Positions 45,592-52,754 of a stretch of 64,000 bases of DNA are shown here, piece by piece (the first letter of the stretch is position 1; every line of letters starts with the position of its first letter). Made by a program: the position numbers and the translations under genes. The DNA is from Anaerobacillus alkaliphilus (GTDB lineage Bacteria; Bacillota; Bacilli; Bacillales; Anaerobacillaceae). The stretch is taken from contig NZ_QOUX01000026.1 in NCBI RefSeq assembly GCF_004116265.1, positions 146,371 to 210,370 on the forward strand, read 5' to 3'. The notes under the pieces were generated by a model, which worked only from the letters and a program-made list of their open reading frames with translations, did no database searches and had not been told where the DNA came from.

Positions 45592-46404
45592 TTATCTTAA
45601 TAATTGAAGCACAGCTTGAGGCTGTTGGTTAGCTTGTGCAAGCATTGCTTGTGATGCTTGATTAAGAATGTTAGAACGTGTAAATTCCATCATTTCTTTC
45701 GCCATATCTACGTCACGGATACGTGATTCAGATGCTTGAATATTTTCAGAAGCATTATCAAGGTTTTTGATTGTATGCTCTAAGCGATTTTGATTAGCCC
45801 CTAACTTCGAACGCTCTGAAGATACAGTTTTAATCGCCGCATCAACTAATGCAATCGCAGATCCAGCAGCAGTATGTGTACCTACTGAAAGTGCATTTAC
45901 AGAAAGAGCGCTAGCTCCCATATTAGAGATTGATACCGTCATGTTCACTGACTGATCAGCACCAATTTGTAAATTCTTTCCACTAAAGCTACCATTTAAA
46001 AGTTTTTGTTCATTGAATGTAGTTGAAGTAGAAATACGATCAATTTCCGCTACTAATTGAGTTAACTCATCATTAATCGCTGTTCTGTCAGCTGATACAT
46101 TAGTATCGTTGGCAGCTTGAACTGTTAATTCGCGCATACGTTGTAGGATAGCATGTGTTTCATTTAATGCACCCTCAGCTGTTTGAATTAGTGAAATTCC
46201 ATCTTGTGCGTTACGAGATGCTTGATCCAACCCACGTACTTGAGCACGCATTTTTTCAGAGATTGAAAGACCAGCTGCATCGTCACCAGCACGGTTAATA
46301 CGAAGACCTGAAGATAGCTTCTCCATTGAATTTCCAGCTGAATTAATGTTCATTCCCATTTGACGGTGAGCATTCATTGCATTTAAGTTATTATTGATAA
46401 TCAT
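45592..46404 (-). CDS. hag: Flagellin
   Basis: The 270-residue flagellin starts M-I-I-N-N-N-L-N-A-M-N-A-H-R-Q and ends with the D0 signature (Q-A-N-Q-Q-P-Q-A-V-L-Q-L-L-R). It has conserved D1 segments and a short central region (S-G-K-N-L-Q-I-G-A-D-Q), so the surface-exposed D2/D3 part is small, like B. subtilis Hag. The true start is ATG 46404, eight bases after AAGGAGGA; an ORF reaching 46443 would include the RBS. It is exported with FliS and glycosylated by the Mafs next door (inference). A sigma-D promoter and CsrA hairpin precede it. Confidence 0.97.
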   Translation of the reverse strand: MIINNNLNAMNAHRQMGMNINSAGNSMEKLSSGLRINRAGDDAAGLSISEKMRAQVRGLDQASRNAQDGISLIQTAEGALNETHAILQRMRELTVQAANDTNVSADRTAINDELTQLVAEIDRISTSTTFNEQKLLNGSFSGKNLQIGADQSVNMTVSISNMGASALSVNALSVGTHTAAGSAIALVDAAIKTVSSERSKLGANQNRLEHTIKNLDNASENIQASESRIRDVDMAKEMMEFTRSNILNQASQAMLAQANQQPQAVLQLLR

Positions 46405-46439
46405 AATAAAATTCCTCCTTGAATTTGGTTGTTGTCCGC

Positions 46440-46453
46440 CCACATCCTTGTGG
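46440..46453 (-). promoter_or_regulatory. CsrA-binding hairpin in the hag leader
   Basis: The minus strand reads CCACA-AGGA-TGTGG, a five-base-pair stem with GGA in the loop. The embedded ACAAGGATGT matches the CsrA consensus ACARGGAUGU. A second GGA lies in the Shine-Dalgarno sequence 25-30 bases downstream, the two-site arrangement known for B. subtilis hag. Confidence 0.8.
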
Positions 46454-46524
46454 TTGGAAATACTTTAAACAAGAATGAGAGATAAGTCGGCCGCCTTTTT
46501 TCTCATTTTTGTTTTACATACTTT

Positions 46525-46551
46525 ATATCGGAGGATTTTTTTGATTGTTTA
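46525..46551 (-). promoter_or_regulatory. Sigma-D promoter of hag
   Basis: The minus strand reads TAAA, 15 bases, TCCGATAT, one mismatch from TAAA-N15-GCCGATAT. Transcription would start near 46518, giving a leader of about 115 bases. Confidence 0.88.
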
Positions 46552-46582
46552 ATAGTTTTTTGAAAAAATTATATTTTTTGTA

Positions 46583-46621
46583 GAAATAAAGAGAACAGCC
46601 GTTATGTTAAAGGCTGTTCTC
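46583..46621 (-). terminator. Terminator after csrA
   Basis: GAGAACAGCC pairs with GGCTGTTCTC (10 bases), followed on the minus strand by TTTATTTC. It separates the flgM-csrA operon from hag. Confidence 0.85.
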
Positions 46622-46622
46622 C

Positions 46623-46850
46623 CTATTTCTTAAAGCTCCCTGTCAACTGCTTTAATAAGTCAACAGCAGCTACTGATGCCTTGCTATTTTCTTCTTGTAT
46701 CGCTAAGTAGATCTCTTTTCTCTGAATTTCAACAGATCGTGGTGCATTTATTCCAAGCTTAATTTGATCTCCCTCAACTGCTAGTACGGTAATCTCGATA
46801 TTATCTCCAATCATAATTGATTGATCCTTTTTCCTTGAAAGAACAAGCAT
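46623..46850 (-). CDS. csrA: Carbon storage regulator, translational repressor
   Basis: The 75-residue RNA-binding protein has the CsrA start [15 protein letters not shown] and the [14 protein letters not shown] segment that holds the RNA-contacting Arg. CsrA represses hag translation by covering the Shine-Dalgarno region, and FliW relieves this by binding CsrA. It sits three bases after fliW, as in B. subtilis. Confidence 0.97.
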   Translation of the reverse strand: MLVLSRKKDQSIMIGDNIEITVLAVEGDQIKLGINAPRSVEIQRKEIYLAIQEENSKASVAAVDLLKQLTGSFKK

Positions 46851-46853
46851 AGA

Positions 46854-47297
46854 TTACCCCTCCTTACCAACAGCTTGTAGCATTAATAAGTGTTTAGTAT
46901 GATAGTTCACATCATTTAAGGAAATTTGTTTTGCTTTATTAATTTTAGTATTGATAATAACAGGTCCTTGAAGATTCACCGTTGTATTTGTAAACGGCTC
47001 TTTTACAGTTAAGATAGTGTAAATTAATACGTCAGCCTCTTTTTCTATTTCTAGTGAATCAACCGTCGAGTCGGTTAGCTTTACTTGATAGTCCGGAAAA
47101 AACTCAAAAGGTGAAACAACAACAAAACCAAGTTCTGGTGTTTTCACTGACTGTAAAATTAGAAAAGGTGTTGTTTCATCAAAGGGTAGCACTACGAATT
47201 GCTTTTCCTCTAAAAAACTCGGTATACCACTCTCAAAATGAAGAATGGTTTCTTCCTGTATTTCTACTTCCCCTAAATATTTTGTCTCAATTTTCAT
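46854..47297 (-). CDS. fliW: Flagellar assembly factor FliW
   Basis: The 147-residue protein has the FliW pattern: T-K-Y-L-G-E-V-E-I near the start, then F-E-S-G-I-P-S-F-L-E, and F-L-I-L-Q-S-V-K-T-P-E-L-G-F-V-V. FliW binds either flagellin or CsrA, so free cytosolic flagellin releases CsrA to switch off hag translation. Next to csrA and upstream of hag, it completes the partner-switch module. Confidence 0.96.
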   Translation of the reverse strand: MKIETKYLGEVEIQEETILHFESGIPSFLEEKQFVVLPFDETTPFLILQSVKTPELGFVVVSPFEFFPDYQVKLTDSTVDSLEIEKEADVLIYTILTVKEPFTNTTVNLQGPVIINTKINKAKQISLNDVNYHTKHLLMLQAVGKEG

Positions 47298-47369
47298 TTG
47301 ATCACCACTTTACATTATTTCATATTGCTATTGTAATGCAGATGCTTGTCTTTTTAAACATACTTATGG

Positions 47370-47398
47370 AAAAAGCCTCGATCTGTATGATCGAAGCT
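47370..47398 (-). terminator. Terminator overlapping the yviE stop
   Basis: AGCTTCGATC pairs with GATCGAGGCT (10 pairs, one G-T), followed by TTTTTCC on the minus strand. The stem begins in the yviE stop codon. fliW starts about 75 bases further on, so read-through or a local promoter is needed. Confidence 0.7.
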
Positions 47399-47981
47399 AC
47401 AATTGTTGATTAACGTTAATACCTACTGCCTGAAAGGAAATACTCTGCTTTTGCTTGAGATAAACGTCGGTCTGCCATTTGCGGTGGCTGATCTCTGTTT
47501 CCCTCGGATTAGCGTTTGTCGTGACATTCCCACCAGAGAACCTGATGTTTAAATTCGCTGGCTGATAGTTAGTTTTCACAGAAAAAGGCCTTGGCATTTG
47601 CGCGATAGTTGCTTGTTTTTCTGTGAAGAGAATGCTGTCTATCTTGGCCAGGTGCGCAAAGATATCGCCACCGCTGCCGTTTTCGATTCGCATCATTTGA
47701 TCGCCTTCTCTGGCATACTTAGCGGTTACCTGAGCAGCATTACTTCTTCCCTTTGCAGCAAATTCTTCATTCAAACGGTAGACGTGCTTAAGGTTAGCAG
47801 AAGCAAAGGCTTCCCGTTGGTTAATTGTTAGCCTGGCTGGCGTTGTTTGAATGTCAATTGCTGCATGCTCCTGCCTTATCGTAATATCTGCATGTCCTCG
47901 ACTAATATGAAGATGGGGGCGCTGTGACTGCACACCAATTTGAGCGTTTGTTGAACGGATTTGAATTGATGGTAATTGCAA
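47397..47981 (-). CDS. yviE: YviE family flagellar-operon protein (DUF6470)
   Basis: The 194-residue protein has a repeated short beta pattern at its start (P-S-I-Q-I-R-S-T-N-A-Q-I-G, P-H-L-H-I-S-R-G-H-A-D-I-T-I). It occupies the yviE place between flgL and fliW, with matching size. Its function in Bacillus is unclear; the conserved position suggests a role in filament assembly. The start is TTG 47981 after a GGGGGAG sequence. Confidence 0.85.
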   Translation of the reverse strand: MQLPSIQIRSTNAQIGVQSQRPHLHISRGHADITIRQEHAAIDIQTTPARLTINQREAFASANLKHVYRLNEEFAAKGRSNAAQVTAKYAREGDQMMRIENGSGGDIFAHLAKIDSILFTEKQATIAQMPRPFSVKTNYQPANLNIRFSGGNVTTNANPRETEISHRKWQTDVYLKQKQSISFQAVGINVNQQL

Positions 47982-48006
47982 CGGGTAGCTCCCCCTTACT
48001 TTATTT

Positions 48007-48939
48007 TTAACGTAAAAAGTCCATTAATGTCGGTTGAATAATTCTTGCTCCTGCTGCTAATGCTGCACGATGAACACTTTCTTGTGTCGTAAGATCGATA
48101 ATAACCTTCTCAAAGTCAGCGTCTTCATTATTGGACATAATTCGTTTCGCAATAATCTCTTGTTCCCAAACACGGTTTTCTATCATTTCGATTCGGTTAA
48201 ATCTTGCCCCTTGTTCTGCGCGTTCGTTGACGACGTTATCAATATGTCCAGCAACAACATCGATTAATGCAGAGATATCAGCTGATGACGTTGTTGGGTT
48301 GGATAATGCTTGTTCAATTTTAATTAAATCACTAAATAGTTTGTCTGTAAAAACAGTCGTTGGGTTTATATTTACTGGAACATAGACACCTTTTAGTAAC
48401 TCAATGTTAACATTCTGGTCATTCGTAGAAACAGCATTTTCTAGCGACGGTACTTCACCTTCAGCTAAAGCCTGTTCTTGTGCAGCTCTGATTGCTGCCT
48501 CATTTACAGGTGGATTAATCGTATCTGTTCCATTAAAAATGAATTTGTTATTAATTTTCGTATTAGCAAGACCTACTAGGTGATCACGGAGCTGACTGAC
48601 TTCTTTACGGATATTCTCACGCTGATCGGCTGTATAAGAGTCATTGGCTGCCTGAACCGTAAGTTCACGAACACGGTGTAGTGTTTGTGTCACTTTATCA
48701 AGTGTTGCATCTGTCGTTTCCATCCAATTATACGTTTCTGATAAATTACGTTTAAACTGCTCCATTTCAGCCACTTGGGTACGATAGCGCATTCCGTTCA
48801 TCGCTACCACTGGATCTTGAGAAGCACGTGTAATTTTCTTCCCTGTTGATAATTGATCTTGGATTTGACCCATTCTCTGATAATTGCTAGAGATATGTCG
48901 TAATGTATTATTGGCAAGCATCATCTGCGTTGTTCTCAT
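48007..48939 (-). CDS. flgL: Flagellar hook-associated protein 3 (hook-filament junction)
   Basis: The 310-residue protein has the FlgL start (M-R-T-T-Q-M-M-L-A-N-N-T-L-R, then Q-D-Q-L-S-T-G-K-K-I-T-R-A-S-Q-D-P) and the flagellin-like C-terminal helix. Together with FlgK it joins the hook to the filament. The ATG follows AGGTGA. A heptamer repeat element lies between it and flgK. Confidence 0.95.
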   Translation of the reverse strand: MRTTQMMLANNTLRHISSNYQRMGQIQDQLSTGKKITRASQDPVVAMNGMRYRTQVAEMEQFKRNLSETYNWMETTDATLDKVTQTLHRVRELTVQAANDSYTADQRENIRKEVSQLRDHLVGLANTKINNKFIFNGTDTINPPVNEAAIRAAQEQALAEGEVPSLENAVSTNDQNVNIELLKGVYVPVNINPTTVFTDKLFSDLIKIEQALSNPTTSSADISALIDVVAGHIDNVVNERAEQGARFNRIEMIENRVWEQEIIAKRIMSNNEDADFEKVIIDLTTQESVHRAALAAGARIIQPTLMDFLR

Positions 48940-48958
48940 TGGTTCACCTGCTTATTAA

Positions 48959-49055
48959 AATGTAGAATGCAAAATTTAGAATGTAGAATGTAAAAGCATT
49001 CCTTCGAAGCTACTGCCTCGAAAATTCATAATTCATAATTCATAATTGACAATTG
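48959..49055. repeat. Heptamer repeat element between flgK and flgL
   Basis: It begins with AATGTAGAATG (48959-48969) and more TAGAATG copies, then about 30 unique bases, then three or four ATTCATA units (49024-49044). The left end is identical to that of 6792-6947; the CATTCTACATT right end is missing. Confidence 0.7.
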
Positions 49056-49059
49056 GTTA

Positions 49060-50643
49060 TTATCTACCAGCGACGCCCATGCCGTTGATAATTCGGTCTA
49101 GCATTTCGTCAACGATGGTAATGGATCTGGCTGCGGCATTGTATGCATGTTGAAACTGGATTAGGTTTGTCATTTCTTCATCTAAAGAAACACCTTTAAT
49201 ACTTTCGCGTCGTTGGTCAACAGAAATACGCAATGTATCCGTTGTCCGTACCATACGCGCGGCTTCGTTTGTGTCAACGGCCATTTGTCCAATCACTCCT
49301 TGATAGAAGCTTTGAACAGTTGTTGTTGTTCCACCAAAATCAAGGAAGGAATCTTTGACAGTGGCTAAGGCTAGGGCATTCGCACCATCACCCGAAAACC
49401 CTCTTAGTGACGCAGCGATATTGTTTAAGCCACCAAGCATAATATCATCGGAAACTCTTAAATGAAAGGCAGCACCTTTCACTTGATCAACTGTAGGGTT
49501 AATTCCGTCGAACGAGAAAAAGTTAATTGGATTGCCTTTTTCCCCGTTTTGAACATCGTTTAAATTCCAGCCTTCTCCGTGAACTCTATTAAACTCTTGA
49601 ACAAACGTATAAACCATTTGGTCAAGATCTCTCAGCATTTTTGGATAAATCCCTTTTTCTACGCCGTTTTTTTCAAGATAGCCATGAGCTTCAATATCCG
49701 CTTTCAGTTTTCCAACAGCATGGAAATCTTCAAAGCTTAATGTTTGATGGTTACCTGGTGCCTTTGGATCAAAGCCTACCGGCCCAAATTTCACCGTATC
49801 AACAAGCCCTGTTTCCTCGTCATAGGAAATCGCCAATTCATTGTTTGTTAGTCTATGACCGTCAACTAAGGTAATCCCTAAATCACGGCCATGATCATCA
49901 AGTAGCTTAACGGTGTATTTACCTTCTGCGATTTCGCTAGCAATTCCACCACTTCTAACTGGCTCAACTTTAATATTTACAAGCTGTGATAAGCGATCTA
50001 GTAAGTTATCTCTTTGGTCGTATAAATCATTTGGTAGATATCCGTGCGGTTCTACCTTTGCAATCTGAAGGTTTATAGCATTTAATTGACTAGTAATCGA
50101 GTTAATTTCTTTTACTGAAACATCAATCTGCTTTTGTAAATCACGCTGTATAGCCATTAGCGATTGGGATGTATAGTTGAAGGTTTCAGCTAAAGCTACG
50201 CCACGTTGACGGACGACCGAACGAGCCCCCGAGTCTTCTGGATGAACAGAAAGATCTTGGAGAGATGTCCAAAAACGATCTAAGGCATTAGAAAGTCCAT
50301 TTTCGCTCGGCTCATTCACAATATCCTCCATTTTTTGAAGAGCTGTATGTCTAGTATCCCAATATCCGAACTTACTAGTTTCAGAGCGATATTGCATATC
50401 TAGGAATCCTTCACGAACTCTTTGAATGGAACCGGCCTGTACACCTGTACCGATTTGTCCTGGAACCGCTGGGCGGTCCATTCCGCCTCCTGGCCAAGGT
50501 GTTGTTGTTGTTAAATTGACTCGTTGTCTTGAAAATCCTGGTGTATTGGCATTTGCTATATTATGACCGGTCGTTTGTAACGCCGTTTGACTTGTATAGA
50601 GGGCTCGTCTTGCTGTTTCTAAGCCATGAAATGTCGAACGCAT
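49060..50643 (-). CDS. flgK: Flagellar hook-associated protein 1
   Basis: The 527-residue protein starts with F-H-G-L-E-T-A-R-R-A-L and the rod/hook family block G-H-N-I-A-N-A-N-T-P-G-F-S-R-Q-R. It ends with the conserved helix around S-L-D-E-E-M-T-N-L-I-Q-F-Q-H-A-Y-N-A-A-A-R. FlgK sits at the hook-filament junction. RBS GGAGGA precedes the ATG. Confidence 0.96.
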   Translation of the reverse strand: MRSTFHGLETARRALYTSQTALQTTGHNIANANTPGFSRQRVNLTTTTPWPGGGMDRPAVPGQIGTGVQAGSIQRVREGFLDMQYRSETSKFGYWDTRHTALQKMEDIVNEPSENGLSNALDRFWTSLQDLSVHPEDSGARSVVRQRGVALAETFNYTSQSLMAIQRDLQKQIDVSVKEINSITSQLNAINLQIAKVEPHGYLPNDLYDQRDNLLDRLSQLVNIKVEPVRSGGIASEIAEGKYTVKLLDDHGRDLGITLVDGHRLTNNELAISYDEETGLVDTVKFGPVGFDPKAPGNHQTLSFEDFHAVGKLKADIEAHGYLEKNGVEKGIYPKMLRDLDQMVYTFVQEFNRVHGEGWNLNDVQNGEKGNPINFFSFDGINPTVDQVKGAAFHLRVSDDIMLGGLNNIAASLRGFSGDGANALALATVKDSFLDFGGTTTTVQSFYQGVIGQMAVDTNEAARMVRTTDTLRISVDQRRESIKGVSLDEEMTNLIQFQHAYNAAARSITIVDEMLDRIINGMGVAGR

Positions 50644-50685
50644 GGTTGTTCCTCCGTTTCTTTCTCCACCGATGTAAGTTGTATC

Positions 50686-51177
50686 TTATGCTTTTGAATC
50701 AAAGAGTGAGCGACCTTCTGGTTCATCATCCTCTTTATTAGGGCGGCCATAATTCCCTGTTTCTGCCTGTGGTTTGATCATATCAAGGGATAAGTTCACA
50801 AAACGTAACGAATCATGAATGAGCTTTTGATTAAGATCATTCTTTTCTTTTAAACTTTTTATTACGTCGAGAAGTCTTTGTTGTAAGGTGGCTAAGAGAT
50901 GTTTTTCTTCAGCTGTTACATAAGAGAGAAGCTCAGTTAACGTTCCGTTTTCTGTTACAAATCCCTTTTCCCGTTGATACGAGCGGACATGCCTTACTCG
51001 CTCTTGTTCAAGCTGCTGCAAGAGTTTGACTTGGACTACTTCTTTTTGCAATAACGACTGTAAGTGAGAGATGTCTCCCTTTTTAATTGCTTCTGTTTTT
51101 TCACCTGCAAGCTTGTCGAGAATTTCATGAACTTGCACGAGCTTTTCCATTGCTGTTACTATTCCTTGGGCAGACAC
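50686..51177 (-). CDS. flgN: FlgN-type chaperone
   Basis: This helical protein lies between flgM and flgK, the yvyG/flgN position, where the product chaperones FlgK and FlgL. I place the start at GTG 51177 (163 residues, M-S-A-Q-G-I-V-T-A-M-E-K-L) because GGAGGTGA lies five bases upstream and the frame then begins 16 bases after flgM. A longer frame to 51243 would overlap flgM by 50 bases. The ends are charged and the centre has heptad-like Leu/Gln spacing. Confidence 0.88.
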   Translation of the reverse strand: MSAQGIVTAMEKLVQVHEILDKLAGEKTEAIKKGDISHLQSLLQKEVVQVKLLQQLEQERVRHVRSYQREKGFVTENGTLTELLSYVTAEEKHLLATLQQRLLDVIKSLKEKNDLNQKLIHDSLRFVNLSLDMIKPQAETGNYGRPNKEDDEPEGRSLFDSKA

Positions 51178-51193
51178 CTTTTTCACCTCCGTC

Positions 51194-51454
51194 TTATCTT
51201 TCGTTCCAATAATCATAGAACTTTCTGGCAACGTCTTCAGCATTTACTTTGTATTCACCAGCATTCACTTGAGCTTTTAGAGCTTCAATACGTTCTTTAC
51301 GTTCTGTAGAAATGCGCGTTTCCTGCTGCATTATTTTTGCTTCATTAGAGATTTGTAATTGGTCTCGTTTTTGAGAGACATCAGCTTTCGGTTGTTGTTT
51401 ACCGACTTGTTTTCTGTACACATTTTGAATTTGTGAGTAAGGATTGATTTTCAT
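51194..51454 (-). CDS. flgM: Anti-sigma-D factor FlgM
   Basis: The 86-residue protein starts M-K-I-N-P and has the C-terminal sigma-binding FlgM segment (R-K-E-R-I-E-A-L-K-A-Q-V-N-A-G-E-Y-K-V, then V-A-R-K-F). It holds sigma-D inactive until the hook is finished, then is exported or lost. The start is ATG 51454 after CGAGGTGAG. Its own sigma-D-like promoter lies 35 bases upstream. Confidence 0.94.
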   Translation of the reverse strand: MKINPYSQIQNVYRKQVGKQQPKADVSQKRDQLQISNEAKIMQQETRISTERKERIEALKAQVNAGEYKVNAEDVARKFYDYWNER

Positions 51455-51488
51455 GTTCTCACCTCGTTTAGGTAGTATCATATTCTTA

Positions 51489-51516
51489 ATATCGTCACTA
51501 TTTCTTTAATTGTTTA
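51489..51516 (-). promoter_or_regulatory. Sigma-D-like promoter of flgM
   Basis: The minus strand reads TAAA, 16 bases, GACGATAT. It lies between the yvyF terminator and flgM, giving flgM autoregulation through sigma-D. Confidence 0.6.
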
Positions 51517-51534
51517 GTGGAAATCCTTTTATAG

Positions 51535-51573
51535 GTAAAAAAAGTTAAAAGGACCGCTAGCAAAGCTAACGGT
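51535..51573 (-). terminator. Terminator after yvyF
   Basis: ACCGTTAGC pairs with GCTAGCGGT (nine pairs, one G-T) around TTT, followed by CCTTTTAACTTTTTTT on the minus strand. It touches the yvyF stop codon. Confidence 0.7.
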
Positions 51574-51998
51574 TATTTTAATCTATCTTTTAATGAATGA
51601 TACGTTGTAAATTTCTTGTTTTCATCAGCACGTTTTCGAGCTTGGAAATCCTTTTCACGCTCAGACCTGGCTACACCTGTTGTGATATTCTCTTTACAAC
51701 TACTACAAATACGCCCTTCTCTTATCATCTTTCCACAAGACTCACACGGGTATGCAAGATTTGGAAAGCTTGCTAAGTGAATACGTCCCTGGCGGATAAA
51801 TTTATAAATATATAATTTATCAACACCTGTAGCTTCTTCTACTTCAATAATCGAAGCCATTCTGTTATCTTTTTTTCGAACAAATTGATGGACTGTCTGA
51901 TAGTCCTCTTCTTCTTTTTTATAACAATCGGTACATACATCGCGTAAATTTTTCACAAAAATTTTATTACAGCGTGGACAATTTAGAATGTCTGCCAT
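51573..51998 (-). CDS. yvyF: YvyF flagellar-operon protein with zinc knuckles
   Basis: The 141-residue protein has three Cys pairs: C-P-R-C and C-T-D-C near the start, then C-E-S-C and C-S-S-C in the second half. The central part resembles a MerR/helix-turn-helix-like segment (I-I-E-V-E-E-A-T-G-V-D-K-L-Y-I-Y-K-F-I-R-Q-G-R-I). It matches the YvyF family found upstream of flgM in Bacillus. The role is unknown, perhaps regulatory. A sigma-D-like promoter lies upstream. Confidence 0.9.
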   Translation of the reverse strand: MADILNCPRCNKIFVKNLRDVCTDCYKKEEEDYQTVHQFVRKKDNRMASIIEVEEATGVDKLYIYKFIRQGRIHLASFPNLAYPCESCGKMIREGRICSSCKENITTGVARSEREKDFQARKRADENKKFTTYHSLKDRLK

Positions 51999-52032
51999 CG
52001 TATTTCCCCCTCTATTACTACTCTCATTTAGT

Positions 52033-52060
52033 ATATCGGCAGGAAAGATGATTTCATTTA
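52033..52060 (-). promoter_or_regulatory. Sigma-D-like promoter of yvyF
   Basis: The minus strand reads TAAA, 16 bases, GCCGATAT. Both elements match the consensus exactly with spacing one base longer than ideal. It lies in the gap between comFC and yvyF. Confidence 0.75.
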
Positions 52061-52063
52061 GCG

Positions 52064-52753
52064 TTACCCTCTAGCTACCGTAACTGAAAACACTTTTTTC
52101 GCACCATGTTCTTTTAAAATCTTAGCGGCTGAGTAGAGGGTAGCTCCGGTAGTGTAAATATCGTCGACCAGAAGAATTGTTTTGTTTGTTACGTCTACGG
52201 AACTGATATGAAAAAGTTCTTTTTGCTCGAGTCGTTCACTTCGGGTTTTCTTGCTTTGTTTGGTTGAGTTAATTGGTTTCACTAAAGCCTCTACGATAGG
52301 ATACTGTAGTCCCTCGGTAAGTAACTTAGCTTGGTTAAAGCCTCGTTCGTAGCTTCTTTCATAGCTTAATGGAATGGGTACGATGAAGTCAAACGGCTCA
52401 AGTTGTTTGATGAGCTTTTTGAGCTGCGGAGTGAATAGTTTCGATAACTCTGCATCACCACGGAATTTCCACTTGGAGATGACTTCTTGTAAAAAATCAT
52501 TGTAGACGTACAGTGAGCGATTTTTTGTTAATGGACCATCTCCCCAACGAACGCAGTCGGTGCAGAGGTTCTCTTGTCGATACTGGGGTTCTAGGTGGTT
52601 AAATGGTCGTCCACATTTATCGCAGAGTGGACCTTGGATTTCTTCTAGCCTTTTGCTGCACTGGGGGCAAAGATAGGTTTTTGTTGTGATCCCAAATAGA
52701 TATTGCCAATTCGTTTTTGGCACAAAGGAACTGTGACACCATAGGCAGTGCAT
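52064..52753 (-). CDS. comFC: ComFC competence protein, phosphoribosyltransferase fold
   Basis: The 229-residue protein has an N-terminal set of zinc Cys pairs (C-L-W-C, C-P-Q-C, C-D-K-C, C-T-D-C) and a C-terminal phosphoribosyltransferase-type motif I-L-L-V-D-D-I-Y-T-T-G-A-T. ComFC works with ComFA on incoming DNA during transformation. It starts just two bases after the comFA stop; comFB, which lies between them in B. subtilis, is absent. Confidence 0.95.
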   Translation of the reverse strand: MHCLWCHSSFVPKTNWQYLFGITTKTYLCPQCSKRLEEIQGPLCDKCGRPFNHLEPQYRQENLCTDCVRWGDGPLTKNRSLYVYNDFLQEVISKWKFRGDAELSKLFTPQLKKLIKQLEPFDFIVPIPLSYERSYERGFNQAKLLTEGLQYPIVEALVKPINSTKQSKKTRSERLEQKELFHISSVDVTNKTILLVDDIYTTGATLYSAAKILKEHGAKKVFSVTVARG

Positions 52754-52754
52754 C

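Noticed and set aside
47054..47413. A 119-codon plus-strand ORF opposite fliW.
   Set aside because: fliW is clear on the minus strand and the plus frame has no family features.
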